From positions 72,901,001 through 72,965,000 of the forward strand of contig CM059587.1 of the NCBI GenBank assembly GCA_030407085.1: a DNA stretch of 64,000 bases, read 5' to 3'. The notes beneath the pieces are model-generated. The model had not been told where the DNA came from. It searched no databases and worked only from the letters and a program-made list of their open reading frames with translations. Positions within the stretch are counted from its first letter, which is position 1. The number at the start of each line of letters is the position of its first letter. Both the position numbers and the translations under genes were made by a program. Origin of the DNA: Trichopria drosophilae (Eukaryota; Arthropoda; Insecta; Hymenoptera; Diapriidae). Shown piece after piece: positions 32,788 to 43,599 of the stretch.

Positions 32788-34791
32788 GTAAGTAAATTTC
32801 TGTGCTAACAATGTTTTAAATTAAAAAGAGCATTATTCTTAGTAGACTGGAATATTTTAGTATCTATCAGTTTTTCTATAGTAAAGAATTATAATCTTAC
32901 CTAAGTTGAAATTTAATATTAAAATACATTATTTTATAATTAACCTATTTGGTTAATGCAATGTAGTGAATAACGCTAATACCATAAAAACCTTATGAGA
33001 ACCTTAACAGTAACCTTGCATTAACATCCGTGTTGCGCGAAATGTCCTCAATAATAGGCTTACATGAAATACATGTACTAAGTACTATTCGCTGATTTGC
33101 AGCGGTTTTCGCTGATTCATATTTAGAGAGTATCAATGCCGCCCTATAAAGTGCCATTAGCCGTACAGCTTTGATAGTTCCAGATTCATTCTCGTAACGG
33201 TTTAGTTTGTGAAATTTACATTTCTGTTTCCTACCAATACCAAGCAACAGCATTTTGTTCTAAATGAAAAAACTGTGGAACAAACTCTTTTAAGCTCTTA
33301 ATCGCATAAAATCAATGAAACTGTTACCGACATCAGAGAATTAACCAAATTTACTACTCGACACTGAATATGAAACCGAAATTTTCCTTGTGTAAAAACT
33401 TTCATTATTGATTTTATAGTTATACTCAAATAAACAGCACTTTGCATCTGCACAGGCAACGACTCCTGAAATCACCCAAAGCCCTTTCGATGATACAAAT
33501 TATAGATAAAAAAAAATTATTTACTATACGAGCACATATGTATGTAGAAGGGTTAATCTTAAATGACGGTGTGAATAGTTCTACTGCAGTAAAAAAATAA
33601 AATCTTATTCTGTTTTATAATTAATTTGGCTCGTGATGTCCTTCTCAATTTCATCATAAACCTGTTTTTATTTTCTGAGTATGCCAAACATTATCATTTT
33701 ATCCGCTTAGCTACGTATTTGTCATGTACTCCATTCCTTTATGACAACCATGTTATGTCTGAACAAACCTAAATGGTAATTGTAACAGTTCTATATCGGC
33801 AAATTTTTTTTTCGACTCAATAACAAACGGAACTCTTAGTCTAACGAGTCGAAATATTAGTTCTATATTGTCAAGAATTCGGATTGTTAGGAGAACAAAT
33901 GTTTAGTTACCACAACAATTCTTGTGATAACTAAACAACAACTTTTCTATGAAAAGAGATGTAAAAGATAAAAAGTTACTAAATTGTATATTAGAAAAAA
34001 CTGTTTTTTTTTATAACCAAAGTTTATATAAAAAAAACACTTTTCTTCTATAAATTCTTAAAAATTCATATAACTAGATTCCAAATAATCTCTGCAGAAT
34101 ATTGTTCCAAAAACGACTATAAATATCATCAATTTTATAATAAATTCTTACTCATTTTATATTTATATTATTTTTGAAATTATTCTAATTAACTTTGCAA
34201 ATTTAAGATTCCAATTTGAATGATTTATTATAATTGTTTGTATATGTAATAAATAATTCATTTTTTCTTAATTTCCTATTTCAGTTCCCCAAAAATTTGT
34301 TTCGTAAAACTTACAAATAATTCTTGATTTCAAGAAAAGATTAACAAATTGTTGTGTACAAAATATATAGTTATTTCCAATAAATTTTTGTGTTTTTAAG
34401 CAAATTTTTTTTTCCTACGTTTTAAAAGATGTTTTTTTTTCAAAAACTTTTAAAACATTTTTTTCGAATTGATGATATTTTTTTCGTTTCTGAGTATGGT
34501 CTGTTATCAAACTTTCTTTATTAATCTGTAAACAAAATAAAAATAAAGTATTTAGATATTAAAATGGGTTTAATTTTGTTGTCCAATTTCCTTAACAATG
34601 AAAGTGTAAGTGATGTGTATAGTAGATATATTAGCATTTAAGTTTACTTTTGTTAAATCACACGTTCACCGGCATCCTACATATAACAAAATAACGCTCG
34701 TAATATAGAATGTTAGCGAATAATTATTTTAGAAATAATATTTGAGATGTACAATAATAATATTCTATTTGTCTGATATTTTCAGGAAAAA

Positions 34792-34851
34792 ATGGAATTA
34801 AACCATCTACTGATGTCCATGGGGGCAATGTCTGTTGCGCCGAATGATGAG
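34792..34851 (+). CDS. Candidate first coding exon of the TAZ-like gene
   Basis: The acceptor TTTTCAG at 34779-34785 is followed by ATG at 34792 (MELNHLLMSMGAMSVAPNDE) and a GTAAGT donor from 34852. It encodes twenty codons and ends in phase 0. It is the nearest upstream exon candidate for the zinc-binding exon at 35282-35487. Confidence 0.4.
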
Positions 34852-35281
34852 GTAAGTTCAGCCACAGTAACAATTTAATTCTGTAAAAAAAACCCGTTAA
34901 CTACCCAACCTGAATATAAAATTCGTGATGTTTAAACTTTGTCATAAGTTATTAATTATTATCACTATATGGATTATGCACACAATTATAAAGATCTTAA
35001 ATTTCTTGTTTTTGTTTAGTTCAGTTCGTTTATCATAACGTTTATAATACTGTTTTACATTTTTAAATCGTTCCACGTTAAATGCAGTTGAGTTAATACA
35101 AACATATATAACATTTGGATACTAAACTCGTAAGTATATTTCGGAAGCACAAGTAGAATTTTGCATTTTGAGAATTTGAAATCGGATAAAACTCGTGTTT
35201 TATACTATAATAAATACGAGAAACTTATTAACAGCCGTCAAATAATGTTCAATAATCAGCACTTTAAAAATTTGTATACAT

Positions 35282-35487
35282 GTGGTTAAAGTTGGTGAAA
35301 TACATGAACATACGCGAACATGTTGGGAGGATAGTAACACCCAATGCCAAGTCTGCATGGAGGTCACGGCACTGATCCTAAGCCACGCGGAGCAGTGCCA
35401 GGACCCTCAGTGCGTGGTGTCACTGTGCTGCAGTGAAAAGGCATTTGCAGCAAAGGATTCGCAATGTTTTTGGGAGTTTTAATCCAG
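35282..35487 (+). CDS. Exon encoding a TAZ-like zinc-binding segment
   Basis: The frame encodes H-x3-C (HTRTC), C-x2-C (CQVC), an 8-residue spacer, H-x3-C (HAEQC), then C-x4-C (CVVSLC). This His/Cys spacing resembles the TAZ zinc finger of CBP/p300, a helical fold that binds transcription factors. The frame stops with TAA at 35480-35482, and five bases later a GTAAGT donor begins at 35488. Across that donor the same frame would continue into the last exon at 35923. The 5' boundary is uncertain: an acceptor that joins in phase 0 to the 34792-34851 exon lies only at GGGAG before 35330, which would drop the first His/Cys pair. This may be a small protein with a TAZ-like fold or a decayed copy of a longer gene. 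Confidence 0.45.
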
Positions 35488-35559
35488 TAAGTATCAACGA
35501 TGACTATTTGTTTGATAAATGACTCTTATTTGTACATTTTAAAAAAAATTGATTAGTCG

Positions 35560-35689
35560 GATATATTAGGTGATGCTCGATCCGCCGACTAACTATTCAT
35601 ATTGTTAATATTATCGGGTCAGGCTGCAAAGCAGCTATTGCTGTGCCTCGCCCATTGTACTTTTTATTTTCTTTTGTGCTATAAAGTCC

Positions 35690-35721
<32 letters not shown>

Positions 35722-35722
35722 A
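35560..35722 (+). mobile_element. 5'-truncated LINE 3' end with (ATT)n tail
   Basis: A short segment ending 'gtgctataaagtcctt' runs into (ATT)n at about 35692-35720. A 'gctgtgcctcgcccattgta' block matches, with changes, the inverted segment near 59050 that also abuts (ATT)n. Both look like tails of one LINE family. It lies in the last intron of the TAZ-like gene. Confidence 0.5.
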
Positions 35723-35922
35723 GGCAATAAATGTGTAGATTCAAGAAGAATTGAAAGATTCTGCAATAATGCATGTTCACAAGATTGGTATCGAGAATAA
35801 TTTCATAAGCTCATTAAAACCTGTTATTTATTTCGGATGCTTTATTATTTTTCTATTAATGTTTAAGTTTGATTGTATTTCTTGCATCAATTTGCTTGAC
35901 ACCAACGTTTTATTTTTTGCAG

Positions 35923-36155
35923 TTGACAAGATGAACAGGCTGGACAGGATACACATCCTAATACGAGATGGGAAGGCATCGATGGACGATTTTTAACCAC
36001 ACCAACGAGGCTTCGCGGTTTGGTCCACGCTTGAAAAGAAAATCTGTCGAAACTCTGCCTGGACGATTTGCAAAACGCATAAACAACATTGTACATATTT
36101 TTATGTATTTGCGTATTTTTTAATATAAAATTGTAATATATATAGAATAATAAAT
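35923..36155 (+). CDS. Candidate last exon of the TAZ-like gene, mainly 3' UTR
   Basis: A pyrimidine-rich acceptor ends TTTTTTGCAG at 35922. The frame continuing from 35487 reads DKMNRLDRIHILIRDGKASMDDF and stops at 35994-35996. AATAAA lies at 36149-36154. If translation ends at the TAA at 35480, this whole exon is 3' UTR. Confidence 0.4.
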
Positions 36156-36159
36156 TGTA

Positions 36160-38324
36160 AGTTTTTCATAATAACTGGTAATGGTCTTTATTTCCTTAGT
36201 TCAGCATGTCTAGTTACTTTATATTTTGTTCATATTGTGTTTGGGAGGTGTCCGTAATCTTAATAAACTAACGGACTTTGAAAGTGGAAATAGGTTGTAT
36301 TTTTTGGTAAAGTTGACCTCGTAAATTTCCCTAATTTTTACTTAAAAGTCGGAATTACAATAAACTTAGAATGATGCTATATTTTATTTCTGCGACTATG
36401 ATGACGTTTTCTGTTATTACTTCAAAGTCGAAATGACCGCAAAAATTGCCCATAAAGTTAAATATGTAGAATGTTTGGTCAAAAAGACCAATGAACTAGA
36501 CCTCATGGTAAATCGGACCACTCATACCTTTTCAGCGAACGCGTTCAGCTCTATGAAGTCTTTTTTTACTTAGCATTTATATGTCTCCCAATCGTCTTGA
36601 GGGATACTTCAAGCATCATTACGTAAAGTTAAACAATTACGTTTTGACCATTTTAAAACATTGTTCATCACCCGAAAAATAGCAATACTCCAACACTGTA
36701 AGGGATCCACTTAAAATTAATAATTTAAGTATTTCTGACAAATAATTCGAAAAAACCTACAAGTCATACATTATCCATCCGCCATAGCAAGTCAATTTAT
36801 AACCTACAAATTTGTATATTAAAAATAATTTATTTTGTTGCATTTTATTGATTTTAATTAAAAAAAATAAGTAAGATTTCTAAATATTGGACATTAAATG
36901 CTTCAAAAACATTTTTTTTAAACAATCCAATGAAAAAAAATTCTTTTACCGAATAAGTTATCAATGTAAGAATTGTTAAGTGTATATTTCATTGAGCGCG
37001 TTAATTTTTAATGATATAGAATTGAAATCTAGACAGAAAATTTTAATTGGTTGTGAAATTTACATCATGTTTCTCGCAATATTTAACTTTTTTAAAAGAA
37101 CGTGTAAGATGGAATAATTAGTTATACCTATATATATGTATGCACAATTTTTTTCGGACTTGCATACATTGCAGTTCCCATACGGCATGATGAACATGAT
37201 ACGCATATATATATGTATATTGATATTAGAGTCGCCATCTGTGCAAGTCAGTTTACGTGGATCGTTTATATGTATAACATCCAAGAACGACTAAAAGGTC
37301 GTAATTAGGTCGAAATTGCCAATATATTACCAATATTCGACTTGCTATTGGTCTACTTGACCACATTGGCCTACGACTTACAGGCCAAAGTCCCTTCCGT
37401 TACTTAATTTTTACTTAAAATTTAAGTCCCTTTTGTCCCCACTTACTTCCAAATAAAGTCGATTGGAAGTAAAATGAGTATTTTGCTGCTTGGGCCAGCG
37501 GTAGATATCTCAGGAAAAATAGTCAAAGAGACTACTTTTTTCGTTAGATAAACCTCGTCGATGTCGTAGATTTGACTACAATCATTTTCAGTTAATAGTT
37601 ATTCATTCAAATTACTACAATATGTAGTTAAAATGAAAAGAGTTTTTAAACTCAAACAAAATTTATTTAAATCAAGCCAATTATTACATTACTATAGAGT
37701 TAAACAGATATTTCTTTCATTCAAACAAATTATTTGGTTAATCACCCATTTTTTAAATAAACAAAGACGTCACATAATTCAAAGAAATAAATTGTTTAAT
37801 TTAAGTATTGAATAAAATTTGTTTATCCCGAGAAAACGTAGTATTGAATATGTAGCCGACTTTTTTAAATACTTATAAAAGCACATTTTGATTGATTTGG
37901 GATGATATACATATAATCATTTGTATTTAGCGGATATATCGGATTTTAGGGCTGTTGTACCGAAAAATAAATTTAGTTCCATTAATTATGAGGTAAATTG
38001 AAAACAATAGACATTTTATCATAAAACAATTTATTAAACATAAATGCAGGTAAGAAATTCTTAAAGGGCTTAATTCTAATTATATGCTATAAATAAAAGT
38101 TCGAATTGAATTAAAAAACTTGCACTATGAAGTCTGAAAAGAATCACGTGACCAATGGCATTTTTCTCAATAGTTTTCTATTTCACAGTTTTCTGATGAT
38201 ATCTGGTCACCATGAAAATTAATTTATATTTCGTAGTTTTCGACGTAACCTTTTGGATATCTCACTCCTTTCTTATATTTATTCTAAATTTTTTAATTTT
38301 ACGTAGGCTCTAGTATATAAGTAG
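36160..38324. other. No supported gene
   Basis: This is AT-rich DNA with short unconserved frames. 36290-37490 contains repeated phrases such as 'aatttttacttaaaa' that hint at an old element, but no clear ends were found. Confidence 0.35.
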
Positions 38325-39299
38325 TATAGTAGAGTCCCGGTATATTTGCCCGCTCGGTTCATCGCCTTCCCCTCGCGTCTCCTTATATTTGTCAAAAGAA
38401 AGGGAGCGGGGCTTTTCCCACTCTCCTCAGTCGCGTTACGTTCGTGACGTCATAGCAGGCCCTTCTTGAGGCCCACCGCGAAAGGTGGGGGAAAAAGAGA
38501 GCGGCAACAGACAAATATAACGAGAGGGAACTGGGTAAATATGCTGGGACGAAAATATAGCAAGACGCATATGGGGCATTCCATGCGAAGTGGGCCACTT
38601 TTTTTGACACATTTTTTAAATTTGTTTTAACCGTTTTTGTATTAAAAAGTAATGAAAATATGGTCATTTAGACCATTATAATAATTTTTAAAAAAATTAT
38701 TAACGAAGTTATAGTTTATTTAATGATTTTTGTTGTATTCAGTCCTTTCCCGTATTTTCATCTTTTTACGCAAAATGATGATATTAAAAAAAAATTGCCT
38801 TACATGTTTTTTGTAAATTTTTTGACGAGCTTTAAGATAAAAATATGTATTTTCAATTTCAATAGTACCGTCAACCCACAAAACTCCGTTATAAATTTCA
38901 AAGTTAATTTTTCAAGCTTACGGGTATTTTTAAAAATCTGAAAAAAATTACAAAAATACCAAATTTCATTACGAACATGATAACATATTAAGTAAAGTGG
39001 CAACTAAAGAACGTATATGCGAAAAAGTACATTAAATGTGGTTATTAAAAAATAAGTCCCCTGAAAACAGTACAATTGCATGCAATACAGGGGCCTTCTA
39101 GTTTTCATTTTCATCCTTCCTTATCTCGGTCAAAAATTAACGAAAAATATAATAAAAATATTAATAAGGGTTCGGCTTTGTCCTACAAAGTTGGTTGCTG
39201 TTGATTTTCCTCGACGTTTCGAACGACTTGCGGTCATTTTCAAGAGGTTACTGTGGAGCGTCCTGTTGTGTTGCCGCTTTTTATATGTTTCCTGTTTTC

Positions 39300-40016
39300 C
39301 TATGGTGGGGAGGTTCCTGACCGTTTCATTTGTGTAATGATGCGTTCATATGCGGTGTGTAAACTTTGGGTATCTTCAATTTTGTTGAGTGGAGCTTTTT
39401 GTAATTTGATGTTAATCATTTCCGATATACGTCTATTGTGAAATTTATTTTCGATATCCAGTATTTTTGTGTTATCCCAGTCAAAATTATGTAGTGTTTG
39501 GGTTCTATGTTCTGTGATTACTGTGTTTGTTTGAGAAGGTCTATTGATATTGCGTTGATGTTCGTTTATTCTAGTTTTTAATGTTCGTTTACTTTCTCCC
39601 ACATATGATGCATCGCCATCCATACATTTTATGCAATACACGGTGTTGTGTGTATCCATCTTTTGTAATTTGTCTTTACCTTTTTGTATTATTGCGGATA
39701 GGTTGTTTCTTAGAGATGGTACGATCTTGATGTTAGTGTTGCGAAAAGAGTTTTCAATTGATTCATATATATGTTTTGTATATGGTATTTGTAAATATTT
39801 GAGTTGATTTCTTCTATTTTCTGTGTTAGCCTCTTGTGTTTGTGCATTGTGCATGTGGATTCGTCTTGTAATATATTTGTCAATCATTGACTTCGGGTAA
39901 TCGTTATCTCGTAAATATTGTTTGATTTTGTGAATATTGTTATTATGGAATTTCTTATCACTTAATTTTAGAGCTCTATTTACAATATTTACGAGATAAC
40001 GATTACCCGAAGTCAA
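39300..40016 (-). pseudogene. Penelope-like C-terminus with GIY-YIG endonuclease (left copy)
   Basis: The frame encodes about 238 residues, of which the first ~8 cross the palindrome centre. The N-terminal part (LKLSDKKFHNNNIHKIKQYL) is the linker after the lost reverse transcriptase. TVYCIKCMDGDASYVGESKR followed by LKTRINEHQRNI is the endonuclease core, with a Y-V-G variant of the Y-I-G triplet and the RINEH catalytic region. It ends with KRSGTSPP. This domain nicks DNA for target-primed reverse transcription. It cannot move alone because the polymerase is missing. Confidence 0.8.
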
Positions 40017-40603
40017 TGATTGACAAATATATTACAAGACGAATCCACATGCACAATGCACAAACACAAGAGGCTAACACAGAAAATAGAAGAAATCAAC
40101 TCAAATATTTACAAATACCATATACAAAACATATATATGAATCAATTGAAAACTCTTTTCGCAACACTAACATCAAGATCGTACCATCTCTAAGAAACAA
40201 CCTATCCGCAATAATACAAAAAGGTAAAGACAAATTACAAAAGATGGATACACACAACACCGTGTATTGCATAAAACGTATGGATTGCGATGCATCATAT
40301 GTGGGAGAAAGTAAACGAACATTAAAAACTAGAATAAACGAACATCAACGCAATATCAATAGACCTTCTCAAACAAACACAGTAATCACAGAACATAGAA
40401 CCCAAACACTACATAATTTTGACTGGGATAACACAAAAATACTGGATATCGAAAATAAATTTCACAATAGACGTATATCGGAAATGATTAACATCAAATT
40501 ACAAAAAGCTCCACTCAACAAAATTGAAGATACCCAAAGTTTACACACCGCATATGAACGCATCATTACACAAATGAAACGGTCAGGAACCTCCCCACCA
40601 TAG
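40016..40603 (+). pseudogene. Penelope-like C-terminus with GIY-YIG endonuclease (right copy)
   Basis: This is nearly identical to the left copy in opposite orientation, but truncated a little further: it starts within DYPKSMIDKYITRR. Differences are visible in the endonuclease (KRMDCDASYVG against KCMDGDASYVG). The first of these replaces a conserved-looking cysteine with arginine. The two copies therefore diverged, or were distinct templates, rather than being one sequence read twice. Confidence 0.8.
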
Positions 40604-41078
40604 GAAAACAGGAAACATATAAAAAGCGGCAACACAACAGGACGCTCCACAGTAACCTCTTGAAAATGAACGCAAGTCGTTCGAAACGTCGAGGAAAATC
40701 AACAGCAACCAACATTGTAGGACAAAGCCGAACCCTTATTAATATTTTTATTATATATAACTTCTACATAAAAACACCGTGTAATTAACGAAAAATAATT
40801 TTTTTTTTCATTTTAAGGAGGAAACATAGCTGTTTTACATGGAATTTACCGTATACCGATAAATTTGGAGCGTACTATAAAAAAAAAAGAGAAAACCTTA
40901 GTGGTTTAGAAATTCGCGTGGGAAGTCACGGAGAGCGATAATTTATTAAAGTTTACTGAACTTTTGGGTAAAATTTGGGTAAAATTTACATTTCATTAAG
41001 AATGTACAGGGGCTACAGCTCATCCAAAGAGATTAATTTGAAAATTTTACTATTAACATACGAAGTTACTCTGAACAT

Positions 41079-42386
41079 GTGTGTAAAATTTCAGACCAAT
41101 TCACAGCACCGTTTTTGAGGCTCGTTTTGTGTAATCTAAAAGAGCTGCACGAACAATTCAAAAACGTCCACCCAAATTCCAAAATAGGTTTTTCAAAATT
41201 TTGTATTCTTCGACCAAAACACTGTGTTCTTGCAGGAGCAAATGGAACACATGTTGTTTGTGTATGCGTATATCACCAAAATGTGAAGCTTATGCTCGAC
41301 TGCAGTAAAATTCCACAAATTACCAAACATTCACATAAACATTTAGCAAGTTATAAAGAATGCCTTGCATTCATAATGTGTGACGAACCTACTCCAGATT
41401 GTCATTATAATAAATGTCAAAATTGCCCTGGTAGTGACGAATTTAAAGAGTTTTTGATGAATGTGTTTGAAAAAGAAAACATCGATACAGTTGAATATCA
41501 AACTTGGAACAGCACCGATAGAGCCACAATGGCGACCCAAATTTCTGCGGTTGATGAGTTTGTTGAGAATTTGAGTGAAAAACTGATGACTCTTAAAATC
41601 CATCACTACATTGCCAAAAAACAGTCGAATTACTTAAATTGGAGGAAAGAAAATTTGCTTGATGGAGAAATTTTAATTAATTGCGATTTTTCAGAAAACT
41701 ACGCCTTCGTCGCCCAAGACGCCGCTCAGTCGTTCCATTGGAACAACAACCAAGCGTCATTGCATACAATAATATGCTATTATAAAGTTAATGGGCAATT
41801 GCGTTATGATACATTTGCAATAATATCTGACGATTTACAGCATAACACTGTTGCAGTATTTGCTTCGCAGCAGTTGGTGATTGACCACATGAAACAACGA
41901 TTGGAGGTCAAAAAAGTTATATACTTTTCCGATGGTGCTGGACAGCACTATAAAAATAAATTCAACTTCTCCAATCTTTTAAAACACGAAGAAGATTTTT
42001 TTATGCCAGCCGAGTGGCACTTCTTTGCGACTGCTCATGGGAACGGGGCGTGTGATGGAATTGCGGGCAATATCAAAAGATTAGCAACAAAGGCTAGCTT
42101 ACAGCGTGGTTCAGCAGAACAAATTTTAACACCTCATAAGCTCTACTTGTGGGCAAAATACACTTTTCGAAGTACAATTATATTGTACACTCCGAAAGAG
42201 AAGCATGCCGAAATAAGTTTAGTATTGAAGGAAAGATTCAATGAAGCCAAAACGATTCCAGGTACTCTTCAATTTCATTCTTTTCTACCTGATGGAACAT
42301 CCAGACTTCATTTAAAGCGATGCAGTGAAGATGCTGTTGAAACTATAATCTCGATGAACCAAAATAGAAGAAATAAAAAGAAATAA
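41079..42386 (+). CDS. Transposase-like protein of an unclassified DDE-type family (435 aa)
   Basis: The frame is open throughout. An N-terminal block (LKELHEQFKNVHPNSKIGFS, then FCILRPKHCVLAGANGTHVV) matches, from memory, a widespread uncharacterised insect protein family. Cysteines follow (CHYNKCQNCPG, ~110-120). An RNase H-like pattern then appears: CDFSENYAF (~205), a strand with IISDD, YFSDGAGQHYKNK (~285), and HGNGACDGIAGNIKRLATKA (~320-340). The spaced acidic residues D...D...D (or a nearby E) look like a transposase catalytic core. It lies between ~700-bp inverted repeats, the expected place for the mobilising enzyme. The first ATG follows a possible acceptor, and homologues as I recall them are longer at the N-terminus, so an upstream exon may be missing. 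Confidence 0.65.
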   Translation: MCKISDQFTAPFLRLVLCNLKELHEQFKNVHPNSKIGFSKFCILRPKHCVLAGANGTHVVCVCVYHQNVKLMLDCSKIPQITKHSHKHLASYKECLAFIMCDEPTPDCHYNKCQNCPGSDEFKEFLMNVFEKENIDTVEYQTWNSTDRATMATQISAVDEFVENLSEKLMTLKIHHYIAKKQSNYLNWRKENLLDGEILINCDFSENYAFVAQDAAQSFHWNNNQASLHTIICYYKVNGQLRYDTFAIISDDLQHNTVAVFASQQLVIDHMKQRLEVKKVIYFSDGAGQHYKNKFNFSNLLKHEEDFFMPAEWHFFATAHGNGACDGIAGNIKRLATKASLQRGSAEQILTPHKLYLWAKYTFRSTIILYTPKEKHAEISLVLKERFNEAKTIPGTLQFHSFLPDGTSRLHLKRCSEDAVETIISMNQNRRNKKK

Positions 42387-43324
42387 TTAAGTTAGAAAAC
42401 CGTGAGAGGCAAGGGGACTCACGTCCAAAAAGCACCCGTAAAGCCGACAGTAGGCGTAAAATGGTTATGAATATATTCTTAAATATTTCACGCGAATTTC
42501 TAAACCACTAAGGTTTTCTCTTTTTTTTTATAGTACGCTCCAAATTTATCGGTATGCGGTAAATCCCATGTAAAAGAGCTATTTTTCCTCTTTAAAATGA
42601 AAAAAAAATTATTTTTCTTTAATTTTTGACCGAGATAAGGAAGGATGAAAATGAAAACTAGAAGGCCCCTGTATTGCATGCAATTGTACTGTTTTCAGGG
42701 GACTTATTTTTTAATAACCACATTTAATGTACTTTTTCGCATATACGGTCTTTAGTTGCCACGTTACTTAATATGTTATCATGTTCGTAATGAAATTTGG
42801 TATTTTTGTGATTTTTTTCAGATTTTTAAAAATACCCGTAAGCTTGAAAAATTAACTTTGAAATTTATAACGGAGTTTTGTGGGTTGACGGTACTATTGA
42901 AATTGAAAATACATATTTTTATCTTAAAGCTCGTCAAAAAATGTACAAAAAACATGTAAGGCAATTTTTTTTTAATATCATCATTTTGCGTAAAAAGATG
43001 AAAATACGGGAAAGGACTGAATACAACAAAAATCATTAAATAAACTATAACTTCGTTAATAATTTTTTTTAAAATTATTATAATGGTCTAAATGACCATA
43101 TTTTCATTACTTTTTAATACAAAAACGGTTAAAACAAATTTAAAAAATGTGTCAAAAAAAGTGGCCCACTTCGCATGGAATGCCCCATATATATCGGGAC
43201 TCTACTATAAATAATAAAGTTCAGGGCACATGCCTACAATATGCAGGAAAATATTTTCAAATTTGACTTTTTAAATCATCTCAAACATCCTGCGTTGTAG
43301 TCACTCGGATTCCCAAAATGCTAG

Positions 43325-43580
43325 GCTTTGTCCAAACAATTATAATCTCAAATTATCTCAAAATCGGAAAAACATTAGTTCGACCTCGGGCGCAGCGCAC
43401 AAGACCGAACATTATTTTTAAAAAACATTTGATTCAACTACTTCCAAATCAGATTCATATTTTTATCATTCCAGTAGCTGTCAAATTGAAATTTATTAAA
43501 ATTTTTAGATGGTTTCACATGGGGCGCTCCAGGGGTGACCTAATGTTTTTTCGATTTCGAGATAATTTGAGATTATAAAG
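43325..43580. repeat. MITE-like inverted repeat of ~250 bp
   Basis: 'ataatctcaaattatctcaa' at the left and its inverse at 43555-43578 form the ends. The arms extend through 'aaaacattag' to the CG-rich centre ('cctcgggcgcagcgc' against 'gcgctccagggg'). Confidence 0.65.
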
Positions 43581-43599
43581 TTCAAACGTTTTGAAAACG

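Larger units (their letters stand above)
39150..40782. mobile_element. Head-to-head pair of 5'-truncated Penelope-like elements
   Basis: A palindrome with ~770-bp arms is centred near 39980. The outer limits are given by a 15-bp duplication AATTAACGAAAAATA at 39135-39149 and 40783-40797. Each arm encodes the C-terminal part of a Penelope-like protein with a GIY-YIG-type endonuclease; the reverse transcriptase is missing. Tandem or inverted partial copies are typical of this group. It sits in the left inverted repeat of the surrounding transposon. Confidence 0.8.
38573..43186 (+). mobile_element. DNA transposon with ~700-bp terminal inverted repeats, class unassigned
   Basis: The outer ends GGGGCATTCCATGCGAAGTG (38573) and its complement (ending 43186) begin inverted repeats of 697-698 bp. 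The left repeat is 38573-39149 plus 40798-40918, interrupted by the Penelope pair. The right repeat is 42490-43186. ATAT flanks both ends (38569-38572 and 43187-43190) and may be the target duplication. The only protein gene is 41079-42386. Mirror-image short frames inside the repeats are shadows of the repeat, not genes. Confidence 0.8.
38325..43209. mobile_element. MITE with TA target site, split by a larger transposon
   Basis: Left end TATAGTAGAGTCCCGG (38325-38340) and right end CGGGACTCTACTATA (43195-43209) are inverted, with TA at each edge as expected for Tc1/mariner-type insertion. The left part (38340-38572) is itself CG-rich and partly self-complementary ('cccggtatatttgccc' against 'gggtaaatatgctggga'). 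The right part is only about 20 bp. The MITE was therefore ~250 bp and was interrupted near its right end by the 38573-43186 element. Confidence 0.65.

Noticed and set aside
33890..33935. Hairpin 'gtttagttaccacaa' / 'ttgtgataactaaac'
   Set aside because: A real 15-bp inverted repeat, but no flanking structure or RNA family supports a function.
38723..38941. 72-codon frame, mirrored almost exactly at 42818-43036
   Set aside because: It lies in the inverted repeats of the 38573-43186 transposon; the duplication explains the shared peptide and no domain is present.
39150..40782. Palindrome as an assembly artefact
   Set aside because: The arms differ in length and sequence and are bracketed by a single 15-bp duplication.
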